The notes beneath the pieces were generated by a model. It was not told the DNA's origin and made no database searches. It was given only the letters and a program-made list of their open reading frames with translations. Shown one piece after another: positions 1-8,564 of a stretch of DNA of 64,000 nucleotides. Positions within the stretch are counted from its first letter, which is position 1; each line of letters opens with the position of its first letter. This DNA comes from Borrelia coriaceae (GTDB lineage: Bacteria > Spirochaetota > Spirochaetia > Borreliales > Borreliaceae). The stretch spans positions 1-64,000 of the forward strand of contig NZ_CP075076.1 in assembly GCF_023035295.1 (NCBI RefSeq), given 5' to 3'. The translations under genes were made by a program, and so were the position numbers.

Positions 1-30
1 TAGTTTAGTTGTTATTAGTACAAAGCTAGC
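1..30. other. Probable left hairpin telomere of the linear chromosome
   Basis: The first bases contain TTAGTACA at 15-22. This resembles the conserved 'box 3' (TTAGTATA-like) that sits about 13-14 nt from the covalently closed end in Borrelia telomeres recognised by the ResT resolvase. The surrounding sequence is AT-rich, and the first gene's stop codon is only 245 bp away. The box and its position are seen directly; the telomere assignment is inference. A hairpin end cannot be proven from one strand, and a few terminal bases may be missing. Confidence 0.45.
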
Positions 31-162
31 GAGACCTCTATCCCAATATCTACTTATCTCTACATTTATAATGCAAAAATTAATTTTAAAAACCTCACTA
101 TTATCACTATTATAGTTTATATGCTTAATTCAAGCCTATAAAACTTTAACATTAATAAATTG

Positions 163-194
163 AAAACAGACTACAATTACATTATAGTCTGTTT
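163..194 (-). terminator. Hairpin terminator after the first lipoprotein gene
   Basis: A perfect 10-bp stem (164-173 pairing with 185-194, arm AAACAGACTA) with an 11-nt loop lies about 50 bp downstream of the minus-strand stop at 246. On the minus strand the stem runs into a short T tract. This looks like an intrinsic terminator, though the T tract is short. Confidence 0.5.
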
Positions 195-245
195 AAGATA
201 CTAAACCATTAATTATCTTTTTTTACTTCTTAATATCAATGACAA

Positions 246-1424
246 TTATTTTCCAATATAAAATTTCACTATATTAAGAGATTTTTTCATTTCTAGAATT
301 GTACTTTTTAATATTGCTTTATATCCTTCATATGAATCAGTTTCCTTTTTAATATTTGCAACTAAAGTTCTTGCTTCTGTCTCAAGTCCGTCTAATAGTG
401 TTTTTGCTTTCTTTTCGTACACTCGTACAAGATTTGCTGCAGTCTTTGCTCCAGCTTGAATGCAATTTAATAGTGTACTAAGATCTTGATCAAGTTTTTC
501 TTTTGTAAATTCCTTGGCCCTTTCTTTAGCTTGAGCTTTGACAACAGAATCAAAACGTGTAGAATGCATCTTGAATTTTTGTGTCGCAAATAATTCAAAA
601 TTATTATATATTTTATCAATTGTTCTAATTGCTGTATTCACATTATGTCTAACGCCTGACAGATAAGCATTATATCGATTACTTAGCCTTGTTTCTTCTT
701 CAAATAATTTCTTATCTTCCAACTCATACTCATCTTCTTCATCTTCTATTACTTCTCCCTCTTGAAAGTAGTAATCATCCTCATCTTCTTCTATTTCCTC
801 AACATATGAAAAAGAATTTGAACCTGAAATAGTTTGGCTTAAATCTGAATCTATAGTAAAGTCAATATCAAATGCATTGTTTTGAACAATAACTTCCTTT
901 TTTGGCTCAACACTTGCACTGCTATTATGAGATGTTGATTTTACGCTATCATAAGTTTCAACTCCAGTAATTGAATTTTCATTGGTTATCTCTATATTTT
1001 GCGGCTCTTGTATTTTTTCTTTACTAAGCTCAGTTTTTATACTTGATAATACAACCTGTGGACTTTCTTCTTTAAGAACTACTTCATCATTTTTATTAAG
1101 GCCATTCGCAAATGTAATATCCTTTTGTACACTATACTGTTCCTTAAGAACATCAATCATACCACCTGATACTAAATTTTGTGCTACATCACTATTAACA
1201 ATAGATTGGTTAACAACAGCAGATGGTTTTCTCTTCTTCTTAACAACCTTTTTCTTTTTCTTAGTAGACTTTTCAACAGATTTTTCACTGCCATCCAAAA
1301 CAGATTGTTGAATCTTACCTAATAAACCTAGAGATTTCTCTTTCATTTCATCGTTTAATATTAAATCACAACTGATAAAATTTAAAAGTAATCCCAACGC
1401 TATATATTTATTTTTAGATTTCAT
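246..1424 (-). CDS. Charged subtelomeric lipoprotein, function unknown (392 aa)
   Basis: The start is the ATG at 1424, not the longer frame to 1514, because a strong Shine-Dalgarno (GAGGAGGGGG) lies just upstream and the protein then begins with a lipoprotein signal peptide ending in FISC (lipidated Cys19). After the signal there is a lysine run (about residues 55-67), a long polar Ser/Thr/Glu-rich linker and a very acidic stretch (about 209-238). A C-terminal region (about 243-392) rich in Lys, Ala and Leu is predicted helical. The layout suits a surface lipoprotein whose flexible stalk presents a helical domain. I do not recognise the family. Relapsing-fever Borrelia carry many such lineage-specific lipoproteins near replicon ends. 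It belongs to the accessory cluster with the Vlp-like and Mlp-like genes. Confidence 0.7.
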   Translation of the reverse strand: MKSKNKYIALGLLLNFISCDLILNDEMKEKSLGLLGKIQQSVLDGSEKSVEKSTKKKKKVVKKKRKPSAVVNQSIVNSDVAQNLVSGGMIDVLKEQYSVQKDITFANGLNKNDEVVLKEESPQVVLSSIKTELSKEKIQEPQNIEITNENSITGVETYDSVKSTSHNSSASVEPKKEVIVQNNAFDIDFTIDSDLSQTISGSNSFSYVEEIEEDEDDYYFQEGEVIEDEEDEYELEDKKLFEEETRLSNRYNAYLSGVRHNVNTAIRTIDKIYNNFELFATQKFKMHSTRFDSVVKAQAKERAKEFTKEKLDQDLSTLLNCIQAGAKTAANLVRVYEKKAKTLLDGLETEARTLVANIKKETDSYEGYKAILKSTILEMKKSLNIVKFYIGK

Positions 1425-2032
1425 TTCCCCCTCCTCTAAAGTATAAAAATTACAGCAATTTGAGTAAGATTCAAGCTTTACACCAAAATACTTCAAAAAT
1501 AACATATAAAGCAATTTTCCTAAAAAGACTAAATGATGCCTCTAAAATTAGAGATTTTACTTCATACAAAAGATATATACAAAATAAAATTCATAGATAA
1601 ATGGAACAAATACAACTGATCATTTTTCATAAATATTATATTAAATCCAAAACCTTATAAGAAAGATAACCTAAATCTTAATTCAATAAGAATATCAATA
1701 ACAACACTTAATCAAATTCAAATTTCCAAAAAAGACATAACTTTAGTGAAAAAACACGCATTAAAATATACCAAAAGCAATTATATACTGAACTCTATTT
1801 ACGCAATAATTGCATTATATTAACTCAGAATATTTACTGGAAAAAATAATAGACAAGTTAAAGCTATAAAATGATTCAAGGTATACATTGATAACTTAAA
1901 AAAGTTAATAAATATTATATTAATTAAATTAATTAAGATATCCGCTGAAAAAGAGAAGTGCTTAATCAAGCACTTCTCACATAATTTATTATCTCATATA
2001 AAAATTTAATCCCAAATATCTTAAAGATCTAC
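1425..2032. other. 608-bp AT-rich non-coding stretch between lipoprotein genes
   Basis: The stretch holds the Shine-Dalgarno and upstream region of the first lipoprotein gene and, at its right end, the terminator of the Vlp-like gene. A plus-strand frame stays open without an ATG at about 1620-1823 but has no recognisable family or ribosome-binding site. I see no RNA gene or repeat here apart from the terminator. Confidence 0.6.
1946..1978 (-). terminator. Strong intrinsic terminator of the Vlp-like gene
   Basis: A perfect 11-bp stem (GAGAAGTGCTT at 1953-1963 pairing with 1968-1978) with a 4-nt loop is followed on the minus strand by five T residues (1948-1952). It lies 55 bp after the stop of the Vlp-like gene and is a textbook Rho-independent terminator. 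Confidence 0.85.
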
Positions 2033-3535
2033 TTACTTAATCTTTTGTAATGTTTGCATAACAATTGCATGAATCGCACCTAATACCTTATTAACAGCAT
2101 TAGCTGCAGCTTTTTTAATATTTTCTACATATACAGTATCATTACCATTTTTATAAGCTGCAAACTTACCATCCCTACTCATTGCCTTTAATGCAACAGC
2201 TGCTGCTAAGTCTGCATTACTTTTGGCACCAGCACCCTTATTAGAAGTAGTCTTACCAGTAACTAATTCTCCTGCATCATTATCCCTATTATCAATATAA
2301 GTGGTTTTAGTTGTAGCATTTCTTATTTTATCAATCATTGCCCATGGATCTGCTTTAGCCACTTCTTTAGCAAGTTTAATACCAGCTTCTACACTAACAA
2401 CACCACCATCATCATAATTAATACCACTACCACCATTAAGGGCAGCAAGTGCAGTAGTGTTATCTGTTGCATTAACAGGGGTACCAACAACACCCTTGTT
2501 TTTAATCTCTACACCAGATTTTTCTGCAACCTCAATTATTTCTTTAACTTCATTAATAATAGTTGAAACACTTGCATTCTCAGAAATAGCAGAAGCCTTA
2601 CTGTTGCTAGCACTAATTTCTCCAATACTAATGTTATCACCACCAGTAGCAGCAGCTAATTTATTTACAGAAGCTATTAACTTGTCAATAACTTCATTAG
2701 ACTTACCTTTTTTAATAGCTATCAACCTATCTTTTAATCCATTAAAGTATTCTTTTACTTTACTTCTATTATCATTAGAATCAATTACTACTCTATCGTA
2801 ATCTTCATTCACAACACTACTTTGTCCTCTTACACCATATGCAGAATCATAAGATACATCAAAGCTATTTGAGTCATACTCTTCACCAGCTAGGCCACCA
2901 CTTTGTCCAGTTAAGACAGGTGCAGAGGCATAGGAATCCTCAAATACATACATATTTTTTGAATCATATTGCTCTTCAGTAACCAAATTACTACTATTTT
3001 GTCCACTAATGATAGGTTCAACAGTGCCATAAGAGAACTCAACAACATCATTTGAACCATAGGACTCTTCAGTAATAGCAGGAATACTCTTTTCTCCACT
3101 TACACTACCAAGTGTGGAGTTATTTCTTTGTCCTCTTGCTCCTACAAGTGGCTTACCTGCATTAAAGGTATTTATATCACCACTTAAACCAACATAGGTT
3201 GTTTCTCCTTCTGCTCCTTTAAGACGTCCACCCCCAGCAAATCCACTTATCTTATACCATCCTGGGGCAAGATTATCATCATGACTATCAACTTGACTGC
3301 CAATATTTGAAGCAATCTCAGTATTCTTTTCCTGTGGTAAAGTATTTTTCTTTCCTTTTGGTAATTGAATCCCTTTTTGATTGCTTAAAGTACCATCAGT
3401 CATAGCATCAAAAATTAATGCTTCTTTGTTACCAAGTCTATCTTTACCTTCAGCTATGAATTGCTCTACTAAATCACATCCACTAAATAAAGAACTGGTA
3501 ATTATTAATAAACCTAATGGTTTTCTAATTTTCAT
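2033..3535 (-). CDS. Chimeric Vlp-like surface lipoprotein with N-terminal repeat module (500 aa)
   Basis: A lipoprotein signal peptide ends in LFSGC (Cys20), and a GAGGAGG Shine-Dalgarno precedes the ATG. The C-terminal half (about residues 257-500) resembles the Variable large proteins of relapsing-fever Borrelia: Ala/Lys-rich amphipathic helices, a glycine/asparagine-rich middle, and a closing block with ALKAMSRDGKFA and an Ala/Val/Lys-rich terminal helix. The N-terminal half (about 21-256) is unlike a typical Vlp. It has a Gly-rich segment and degenerate tandem repeats, each starting near E-E-x-Y-[DG]-S and ending in GQ. Canonical Vlps are about 330-370 aa, are plasmid-encoded and switch by recombination into an expression site. 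This one is chromosomal, longer, and has its own promoter region and terminator, so it may be a fixed paralogue. Its function is unknown; surface display and immune exposure are inferred. Confidence 0.75.
   Translation of the reverse strand: MKIRKPLGLLIITSSLFSGCDLVEQFIAEGKDRLGNKEALIFDAMTDGTLSNQKGIQLPKGKKNTLPQEKNTEIASNIGSQVDSHDDNLAPGWYKISGFAGGGRLKGAEGETTYVGLSGDINTFNAGKPLVGARGQRNNSTLGSVSGEKSIPAITEESYGSNDVVEFSYGTVEPIISGQNSSNLVTEEQYDSKNMYVFEDSYASAPVLTGQSGGLAGEEYDSNSFDVSYDSAYGVRGQSSVVNEDYDRVVIDSNDNRSKVKEYFNGLKDRLIAIKKGKSNEVIDKLIASVNKLAAATGGDNISIGEISASNSKASAISENASVSTIINEVKEIIEVAEKSGVEIKNKGVVGTPVNATDNTTALAALNGGSGINYDDGGVVSVEAGIKLAKEVAKADPWAMIDKIRNATTKTTYIDNRDNDAGELVTGKTTSNKGAGAKSNADLAAAVALKAMSRDGKFAAYKNGNDTVYVENIKKAAANAVNKVLGAIHAIVMQTLQKIK
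2792..3070 (-). repeat. Degenerate tandem repeats inside the Vlp-like gene
   Basis: Residues about 156-248 contain three diverged units of roughly 26-32 residues and the start of a fourth. Each opens with an acidic-Tyr motif (EESYGS, EEQYDS, EEYDS, EDYD). The first three close with Gly-Gln (at about 178-179, 210-211 and 237-238). An earlier Gly-Gln at about 135-136 may mark an older unit. The units differ at the nucleotide level, so the array looks old rather than recently expanded. Confidence 0.6.
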
Positions 3536-3571
3536 TTAAGCCTCCTCTCACAACTTATATCTAAAATATAG

Positions 3572-3577
3572 ATTATA
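3572..3577 (-). promoter_or_regulatory. -10 box of the Vlp-like gene
   Basis: TATAAT on the minus strand lies 37 nt upstream of the ATG, in the intergenic region shared with the divergent mlp-like gene. No good -35 is visible at 17 nt. Confidence 0.45.
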
Positions 3578-3701
3578 TATTGTTTTTTCAAAAAAACATT
3601 TTAACAAATTTTAAATTTTTATTTATAAAATCAAAAACCTTACACCAACATATCCATATCTAAAAATACAATTATTGTATGTTAAACAAAAGGATTTGAT
3701 A

Positions 3702-3707
3702 TATAAT
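3702..3707 (+). promoter_or_regulatory. -10 box of the Mlp-like gene
   Basis: TATAAT lies 33 nt upstream of the ATG, followed by the Shine-Dalgarno GAGGAGAG. The -35 region is weak (TTGTAT lies 21 nt upstream). Confidence 0.45.
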
Positions 3708-3740
3708 TTACTTAAATCATAAACATGAGGAGAGTTTTAA

Positions 3741-4244
3741 ATGAAGAAGATCCATTTTATTTTGTTTACTTTACTGATCATTTGTAGCTGTGGTCTTATT
3801 AGTAAGAGTAAAGGCAATAAAGAAAATTTGGAAACCCAAGCAGCTACACAAAAGACACCCGAAGAAGCATTAAGAGAACATTTAAGTGAAACACAAAACA
3901 AAGGATTGGACTTCTTAAAAGAAGTTTTAAAGGGAAATAATTATCAGCTTAACCGTATTTTGAGTGTAGATGAAGATAAATTGAATAAATTAAAAGTAGT
4001 ATTGGATCATATACAAATTTCACTCGAAAATTGTCATGACAGTCAAGCTGCTCATCATGGTCATACTATTAATGGTCAAGAAGGTCTTCATGATGGTCAT
4101 GATGATAATGCGCAAAAAGCAGCTTTTAAAAGATTAATGTTACATTATATTGAAGATCAATTGGAAAGTAAAGAGGATAATTCAAATAATAGAATAATTC
4201 TTCCTCTTGATTTCAATCCTTTGAAAGGTTCATGTGTTAAATAA
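3741..4244 (+). CDS. Mlp-family lipoprotein with His-rich insert (167 aa)
   Basis: The signal peptide ends in ICSC (probable lipidated Cys17) with GAGGAGAG upstream. The body matches the Mlp (multicopy lipoprotein) pattern known from Borrelia cp32 prophage plasmids: a polar tether, then a helical block with 'EEALREHLSETQNKGLDFLKE' wording and a following 'VDEDKLNKLKVVLDHI' block. Where typical Mlps have a short polar loop, this one has six histidines in 22 residues (His99, 105, 106, 108, 117, 120), including HHGH, which could bind metal. Cys98 and Cys165 might pair. Mlps are surface lipoproteins of unclear function. A chromosomal copy next to the telomere suggests transfer from a plasmid. The family call is from memory of the pattern. 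Confidence 0.7.
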   Translation: MKKIHFILFTLLIICSCGLISKSKGNKENLETQAATQKTPEEALREHLSETQNKGLDFLKEVLKGNNYQLNRILSVDEDKLNKLKVVLDHIQISLENCHDSQAAHHGHTINGQEGLHDGHDDNAQKAAFKRLMLHYIEDQLESKEDNSNNRIILPLDFNPLKGSCVK

Positions 4245-4299
4245 CGTAAAGTAATGACTAAGGTAAATCTGAGGATATTTATTTAATAAACATGAATAG

Positions 4300-5209
4300 G
4301 ATAAGGGAGTAAATATAATATTCAATAAGGCCATTCAATTAGTTAAAAAAATAAAAGAAAATAATAATTCATTCGAATTTCATGATACTATGACAAATGC
4401 TAGCAGAACTCAAGAAAAGGAAAAACACAAACACACTTTAAGTTATATGCAAGATCATCATTTACAAAAAACAATAAATTCTTCTATATATCCTAAAGAA
4501 GAAAAAAAAGAACATATAATTCAAGTACAACCTTCAAAGTTAACATAAGAGAATATAGAAAGATTACAAAAGTTTCTTATCGATTCTAAAGACTATTATG
4601 ATACCCTAAAAAATATTTATAATCGTAATACTCAATGTAGCAAAGATCACATGGTATTTTGCACTAGCGAAACAAATGCTCAAATACGCAAAAATGCTAT
4701 TGAAAAACTTAATAAGCCTGATCTCATTAAAGACCTACAAACACTAGCAGAATCTATAAAAGATACTAAGCCTCAAGCATTGATTAACTCAATTGAAAGC
4801 TTAAAACAAGCTATAGAACAAGCTAACCTTGTAAAAGATCAAAATACTACTCAAGCATTTCAAACCATTAAAGATGCTGGTGAGGCTTTCATTACTACTA
4901 TAAATATTGCAGTCACAGCTTATATCGATGCTTTTGTTAACATCACTTCTAACTTTAACTCTAATAATTTCATCAAGGCTGCTCACTCTTTCGCTAATTC
5001 TGCTAAGACTTTCCATCAAGAAGTTAACATCGGTAGCTCTCAGCCCTATTATTGGTGCATTAAGAGTCATGGCTTTTCAATTAGAAAATATTATAGAATA
5101 AACAAAACAATGTGCTATAAATTTGAATAAAGACAACTACACTGGAGGAACAACTTTTGCTAACGCTATTGATACATTAATTTCTGCTTATAAAAATGCT
5201 ACTAATTAA
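4300..5209 (+). pseudogene. Decayed lipoprotein-type gene with two stops and one frameshift
   Basis: An open frame from about 4300 with no ATG or signal peptide reads through a His/Lys-rich segment to an in-frame TAA at 4546-4548. The same frame then continues as a helical protein from about 4549 to 5040, including residues such as LIKDLQTLAESIKD and AAHSFANSAKTFHQEV. Around 5040-5045 the coherent reading moves to another frame (PIIGALRVMAFQLENIIE), meets TAA at 5099-5101 and continues to a natural-looking end (TFANAIDTLISAYKNATN) at 5207-5209. The 5' end with the signal peptide is also missing. The segments together look like one helical Borrelia surface lipoprotein of about 300 aa. I cannot name the family. 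The intact 159-codon stretch at 4651-5130 is unlikely to be expressed alone. Confidence 0.7.
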
Positions 5210-5433
5210 GTACATAAGCATTTAATTGTAAGGATTTCTATTATATAGAGATCTTTACTTATTTATTTTATTTTTTGATACTGGTCAAATCTGAATATAA
5301 TTACCTCATTATATGATCTCTTAGAATTCAATACCTACTTAATATACTCTGTTCACTCATCATCTAAAAACACAAATTTAAAACTCAACTAACTTGTTTG
5401 CTCATCATCAGTTACGCTCTACAAACTATGTAC

Positions 5434-6483
5434 TTATATCATTTTTAAAACCTTTTCTACATTCCTCTGAACCCCATTCCACATCTTTGATATTCCCATT
5501 AAATTTTTAGCATCTTTTATAACTTCTACTGCAACTTTTCTAGTCCTATTTGTACCTTCAAATATTACCTCATCAATATAACCTTTTTTGGCTTTAAAAA
5601 ATTCTCTTTTCTCTCTAATTGGTGTTAAAAATTGATTTAAAACCTTAAAAAGTCTCTCCTTAACTTCAACATCTCCAATTGTACCCTTCCTATACCTATT
5701 TTTAAGCTCACAAAGCTCATCAGTATCATTATTAAAAAGGTCATGATAAATAAAAACAGGATTACCATCAACTTCTCCTGGTATATCTGCCCTTACCCTT
5801 TTTGGATCTGTAAACATAGACATAACCTTTTTGCGTAATGATTGCTCATCATCACTTAAAAATATTGCATTACCAAGACTTTTGCTCATCTTAATTTTGC
5901 CATAAATTCCCACAAGAGTCTGAGAATCTGTAAAGATAGCTTCAGGAATTGGAAAAAAATCATCTCCATAAAGAGAATTAAATTTTTTAGCAAGTTCCCT
6001 TGTAAGCTCAATATGAGCCTCATTATCACGTCCAACTGGAACTAAATTAGCCTTTGCCATCAAAATATCTGCACTCATTAAAACAGGATAACCCAAAAGC
6101 CCATAAGAAATATCATTCAATCCAGCAGCTACACTCATATCTTTTATACTAGGAATCCTGTTTAAACGATTAACCATAACAATCATTGACAGCATTAGAT
6201 TTAACTCTAAAAGCTCAGGTATAGCTGACTGCAAATAAATATTAACCCTCTCAGGATTAATTCCACATGCTAGATAATCCAATACCATTTCGCGAACATT
6301 AAAAGATATTTCATTAATACTTCTTAAAGATGGCTTTGTAGTAAGAGTATGTAAATCCGCTATGATAATATAAGTTTCATATTCTTCTTGATACTTTAAT
6401 CTATTAACAATAGAACCGACATAATGCCCTAAATGTAAAGAACCAGTGGGTCTATCTCCTGTAAGCATAACTTTTTTCTGCAA
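5434..6483 (-). CDS. trpS: Tryptophanyl-tRNA synthetase
   Basis: Class I aminoacyl-tRNA synthetase that charges tRNA-Trp. It has the HIGH-type motif GSLHLGHY near the N-terminus, the Trp-pocket segment around GYPVLMSADILMAKA, VPVGRDNEAHIEL, and the KMSKS loop (KIKMSKSLGNAI). Length 349 aa is normal for bacterial TrpRS. The start is a TTG at 6483: AAAGGAGAG lies about 8 nt upstream, whereas the first ATG (6468) is too far from it. That Shine-Dalgarno is inside the end of the upstream membrane-protein gene (2-bp gap), so the two are co-transcribed. It is the first conserved chromosomal gene after the accessory cluster. Confidence 0.95.
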   Translation of the reverse strand: MQKKVMLTGDRPTGSLHLGHYVGSIVNRLKYQEEYETYIIIADLHTLTTKPSLRSINEISFNVREMVLDYLACGINPERVNIYLQSAIPELLELNLMLSMIVMVNRLNRIPSIKDMSVAAGLNDISYGLLGYPVLMSADILMAKANLVPVGRDNEAHIELTRELAKKFNSLYGDDFFPIPEAIFTDSQTLVGIYGKIKMSKSLGNAIFLSDDEQSLRKKVMSMFTDPKRVRADIPGEVDGNPVFIYHDLFNNDTDELCELKNRYRKGTIGDVEVKERLFKVLNQFLTPIREKREFFKAKKGYIDEVIFEGTNRTRKVAVEVIKDAKNLMGISKMWNGVQRNVEKVLKMI

Positions 6484-6485
6484 AT

Positions 6486-7565
6486 TTAACTCTCCTTTTT
6501 ATCTAGATTATCAACACTTAAGATCCTTGAACCACTTAAAAACACAGAAAAAGGTTTTAAATACGGTATATTATCTACTATTACTTTTATAATAACTGTA
6601 AAAGGATAGGCTATTAAAAGTCCCACAATACCCCAAAGCCATCCCCAAAAGAAAAGAAAACAAAGCAGTAAAAAAGGAGAAAGATCAAGCCTATGTCCTT
6701 GCATCTTTGGCTCAAGAATATTCCCAATTAACATTTGAACAAATGTATTATATATAAATATATAAAGCACCAAATTTAGATTAGGATAAAACTGCACTAA
6801 AGCCGCTATCATAATAAAAAAAACTGCTAAAATCGATCCTATACTTGGAATAAAATTAAAAACAAATGTAAGCACCGCCCATACACTAGGGAAATCCTGT
6901 CCAAACAACTTCAAACCTATGAAAACTAAAAACCCTGTAAGACAACTAACAAAAACCTTTATTCCCAAATATTTACTAATTTGATTGTTTATTGTACTTA
7001 ACACTTCAATAAATATACTCGAAACAGACTGCTCAAAAGCATTCTTAACCTTTATGTCAAAAATATGTATTTCTGATAGCAAAAAATACAACAATAAAAA
7101 TAAAACCACTAAACTGCTTGCAAAACCAATAATTTCATTAGACATACGCGTCAAAAAAGGATAAATATATTTAGAAAAATCTATATTGCTAATAATAACA
7201 CTATCTAACTTATACTTCGCAAGAATATCTACCATAATAAAACTCAATTGCTTTTGATAATAAGGTACCTGATCCATTAAAACAGTAACACTATAATAAA
7301 CAAAACTAAAAACTAAATAAGAAAATGAAAAAAGGACAAAAAAGATGACAAAAACTATTAAAACCCTTGGAATCTTTAGTTTTTTAAGAAAAGTATAAAT
7401 GGGGTATACCAAAAATCCAAGAACTACAGCAATAGCTAAAGGCTTAAATATCGTTTGTGCTATTTTTAAAATAGCAATTAACATTACAATCAAAGCTATA
7501 ACATAAAAAACAGACTGAAGTTTAACAAACTTTAACCTATCAGTTGGTTTTAAATCTAAAGCCAT
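6486..7565 (-). CDS. AI-2E/PerM-family membrane transporter (359 aa)
   Basis: Polytopic inner-membrane protein of the AI-2E transporter (UPF0118, PerM/TqsA) superfamily. About eight hydrophobic segments are visible. Two N-terminal helices are followed by a third near residues 68-90, a soluble stretch, and a C-terminal bundle with the family-typical region around FIPSIGSILA and the glycine/tryptophan-rich FFWGWLWGIVGLLIAYPF. The substrate is unknown; family members have been linked to autoinducer-2 or ion export, which cannot be read from sequence. It lies upstream of trpS in one transcription unit, with a GGGGGA ribosome-binding site before the ATG. Confidence 0.85.
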   Translation of the reverse strand: MALDLKPTDRLKFVKLQSVFYVIALIVMLIAILKIAQTIFKPLAIAVVLGFLVYPIYTFLKKLKIPRVLIVFVIFFVLFSFSYLVFSFVYYSVTVLMDQVPYYQKQLSFIMVDILAKYKLDSVIISNIDFSKYIYPFLTRMSNEIIGFASSLVVLFLLLYFLLSEIHIFDIKVKNAFEQSVSSIFIEVLSTINNQISKYLGIKVFVSCLTGFLVFIGLKLFGQDFPSVWAVLTFVFNFIPSIGSILAVFFIMIAALVQFYPNLNLVLYIFIYNTFVQMLIGNILEPKMQGHRLDLSPFLLLCFLFFWGWLWGIVGLLIAYPFTVIIKVIVDNIPYLKPFSVFLSGSRILSVDNLDKKES

Positions 7566-7662
7566 CTAAATTTCCCCCTTAAATACATCTAAGCATTATG
7601 AACAATACTTAAAAGCAAAGTTAATACTCGCCTAAGAATATTCATCACAATTTAAAATCAAT

Positions 7663-8520
7663 TCATATATTTAAATAAATTTTTTCCATTATCCAATTAT
7701 ATAACTTGGTTCCCTTACTATAATTGGCCTCAGCTAAATCCCCTGCCCTCCGTTCTTCAACTAGTCTTTTAGCATTTTCATTATTCCCATAATAAACCGT
7801 CAATGTATTTTTATAATGATTTAAATTATTATTTAAAATCTCAAAGGCTGGAATATCACTAAAACCATCTGCAATATAAAACATATTTTCAAAAGGGATC
7901 TCTCTTCTACCTTTAGGAATCCTCTTATTAATTTTATCATAAGATCCCTTATTTAACTCGAAAATTACCCGGGTTTTTATTGTATGATCCACGAAATAAC
8001 ATACACTACTTAAAACAATATTTTCTGAAAATTTATTATCTAAGGTCTGATAAAAAGGCAAAAGATATGTATCTATAAATTCACAAGCCCAAACTTTAGT
8101 AACATAAGGAGCAATTTTGCTACCCAAAATCATCTGTCTAAAACCACTTGAAACAATATAAATATTTATTACAGTATCTGATTTCTTTAAACTTCTATTT
8201 ATCTCTTTTATTTCTCTAAACAAAGAAAGCACGCCCTCAAAGAATCTCAATTTTGATCCCAATTCAAACAATACTTTATTATTTAATCCTCTAAAAATAC
8301 CTTCTCTAAAATATGTCAAAAAATGTGACAAATATATCATTTCATTAGCAATGATATTACAATGATTTTTGTTATAAGTAATAGATAAATTTTCAACTTC
8401 ATCCCAAAACAAACCAGCATCAACATTATATTCATCAAAAAGTACCTGTTGCATATTACCATAAATTAAAGTATCATCAAAATCAAATATCAAAGCTATA
8501 ATCTTTTCTTTTTTACCCAT
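7663..8520 (-). CDS. HAD-superfamily phosphatase (285 aa)
   Basis: The N-terminal motif I DFDDTL (within ALIFDFDDTLIYG) supplies the nucleophile Asp and acid/base Asp of haloacid-dehalogenase hydrolases. IYIVSSGFRQMI fits motif II (Ser), and ADGFSDIPAFE near the C-terminus fits motif IV with paired acidic residues. A helical cap lies between motifs I and II. The start is the ATG at 8520 (MGKKEK); the frame extends to a TTG at 8526 without added support. The substrate is unknown. It is divergent from cdaA across a palindromic promoter region. Confidence 0.8.
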   Translation of the reverse strand: MGKKEKIIALIFDFDDTLIYGNMQQVLFDEYNVDAGLFWDEVENLSITYNKNHCNIIANEMIYLSHFLTYFREGIFRGLNNKVLFELGSKLRFFEGVLSLFREIKEINRSLKKSDTVINIYIVSSGFRQMILGSKIAPYVTKVWACEFIDTYLLPFYQTLDNKFSENIVLSSVCYFVDHTIKTRVIFELNKGSYDKINKRIPKGRREIPFENMFYIADGFSDIPAFEILNNNLNHYKNTLTVYYGNNENAKRLVEERRAGDLAEANYSKGTKLYNWIMEKIYLNI

Positions 8521-8564
8521 AAACAAAAAATAAATTTAAATTAACATCAATTTGTATTAAAATA

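Noticed and set aside
1620-1823. Plus-strand frame of 67 codons open without an ATG between the first two lipoprotein genes
   Set aside because: No start codon with ribosome-binding site and no recognised family. Open runs of this length happen by chance in AT-rich sequence.
2792-3070. Antigen-variation recombination cassette in the repeat region of the Vlp-like gene
   Set aside because: The repeats differ strongly in sequence and there are no flanking downstream homology blocks or silent copies in the window.
4651-5130. 159-codon open frame as an intact gene
   Set aside because: Its protein continues upstream across a stop (4546) and downstream in another frame (from about 5045), and no signal peptide or Shine-Dalgarno supports an ATG at 4651. 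It is part of a pseudogene.
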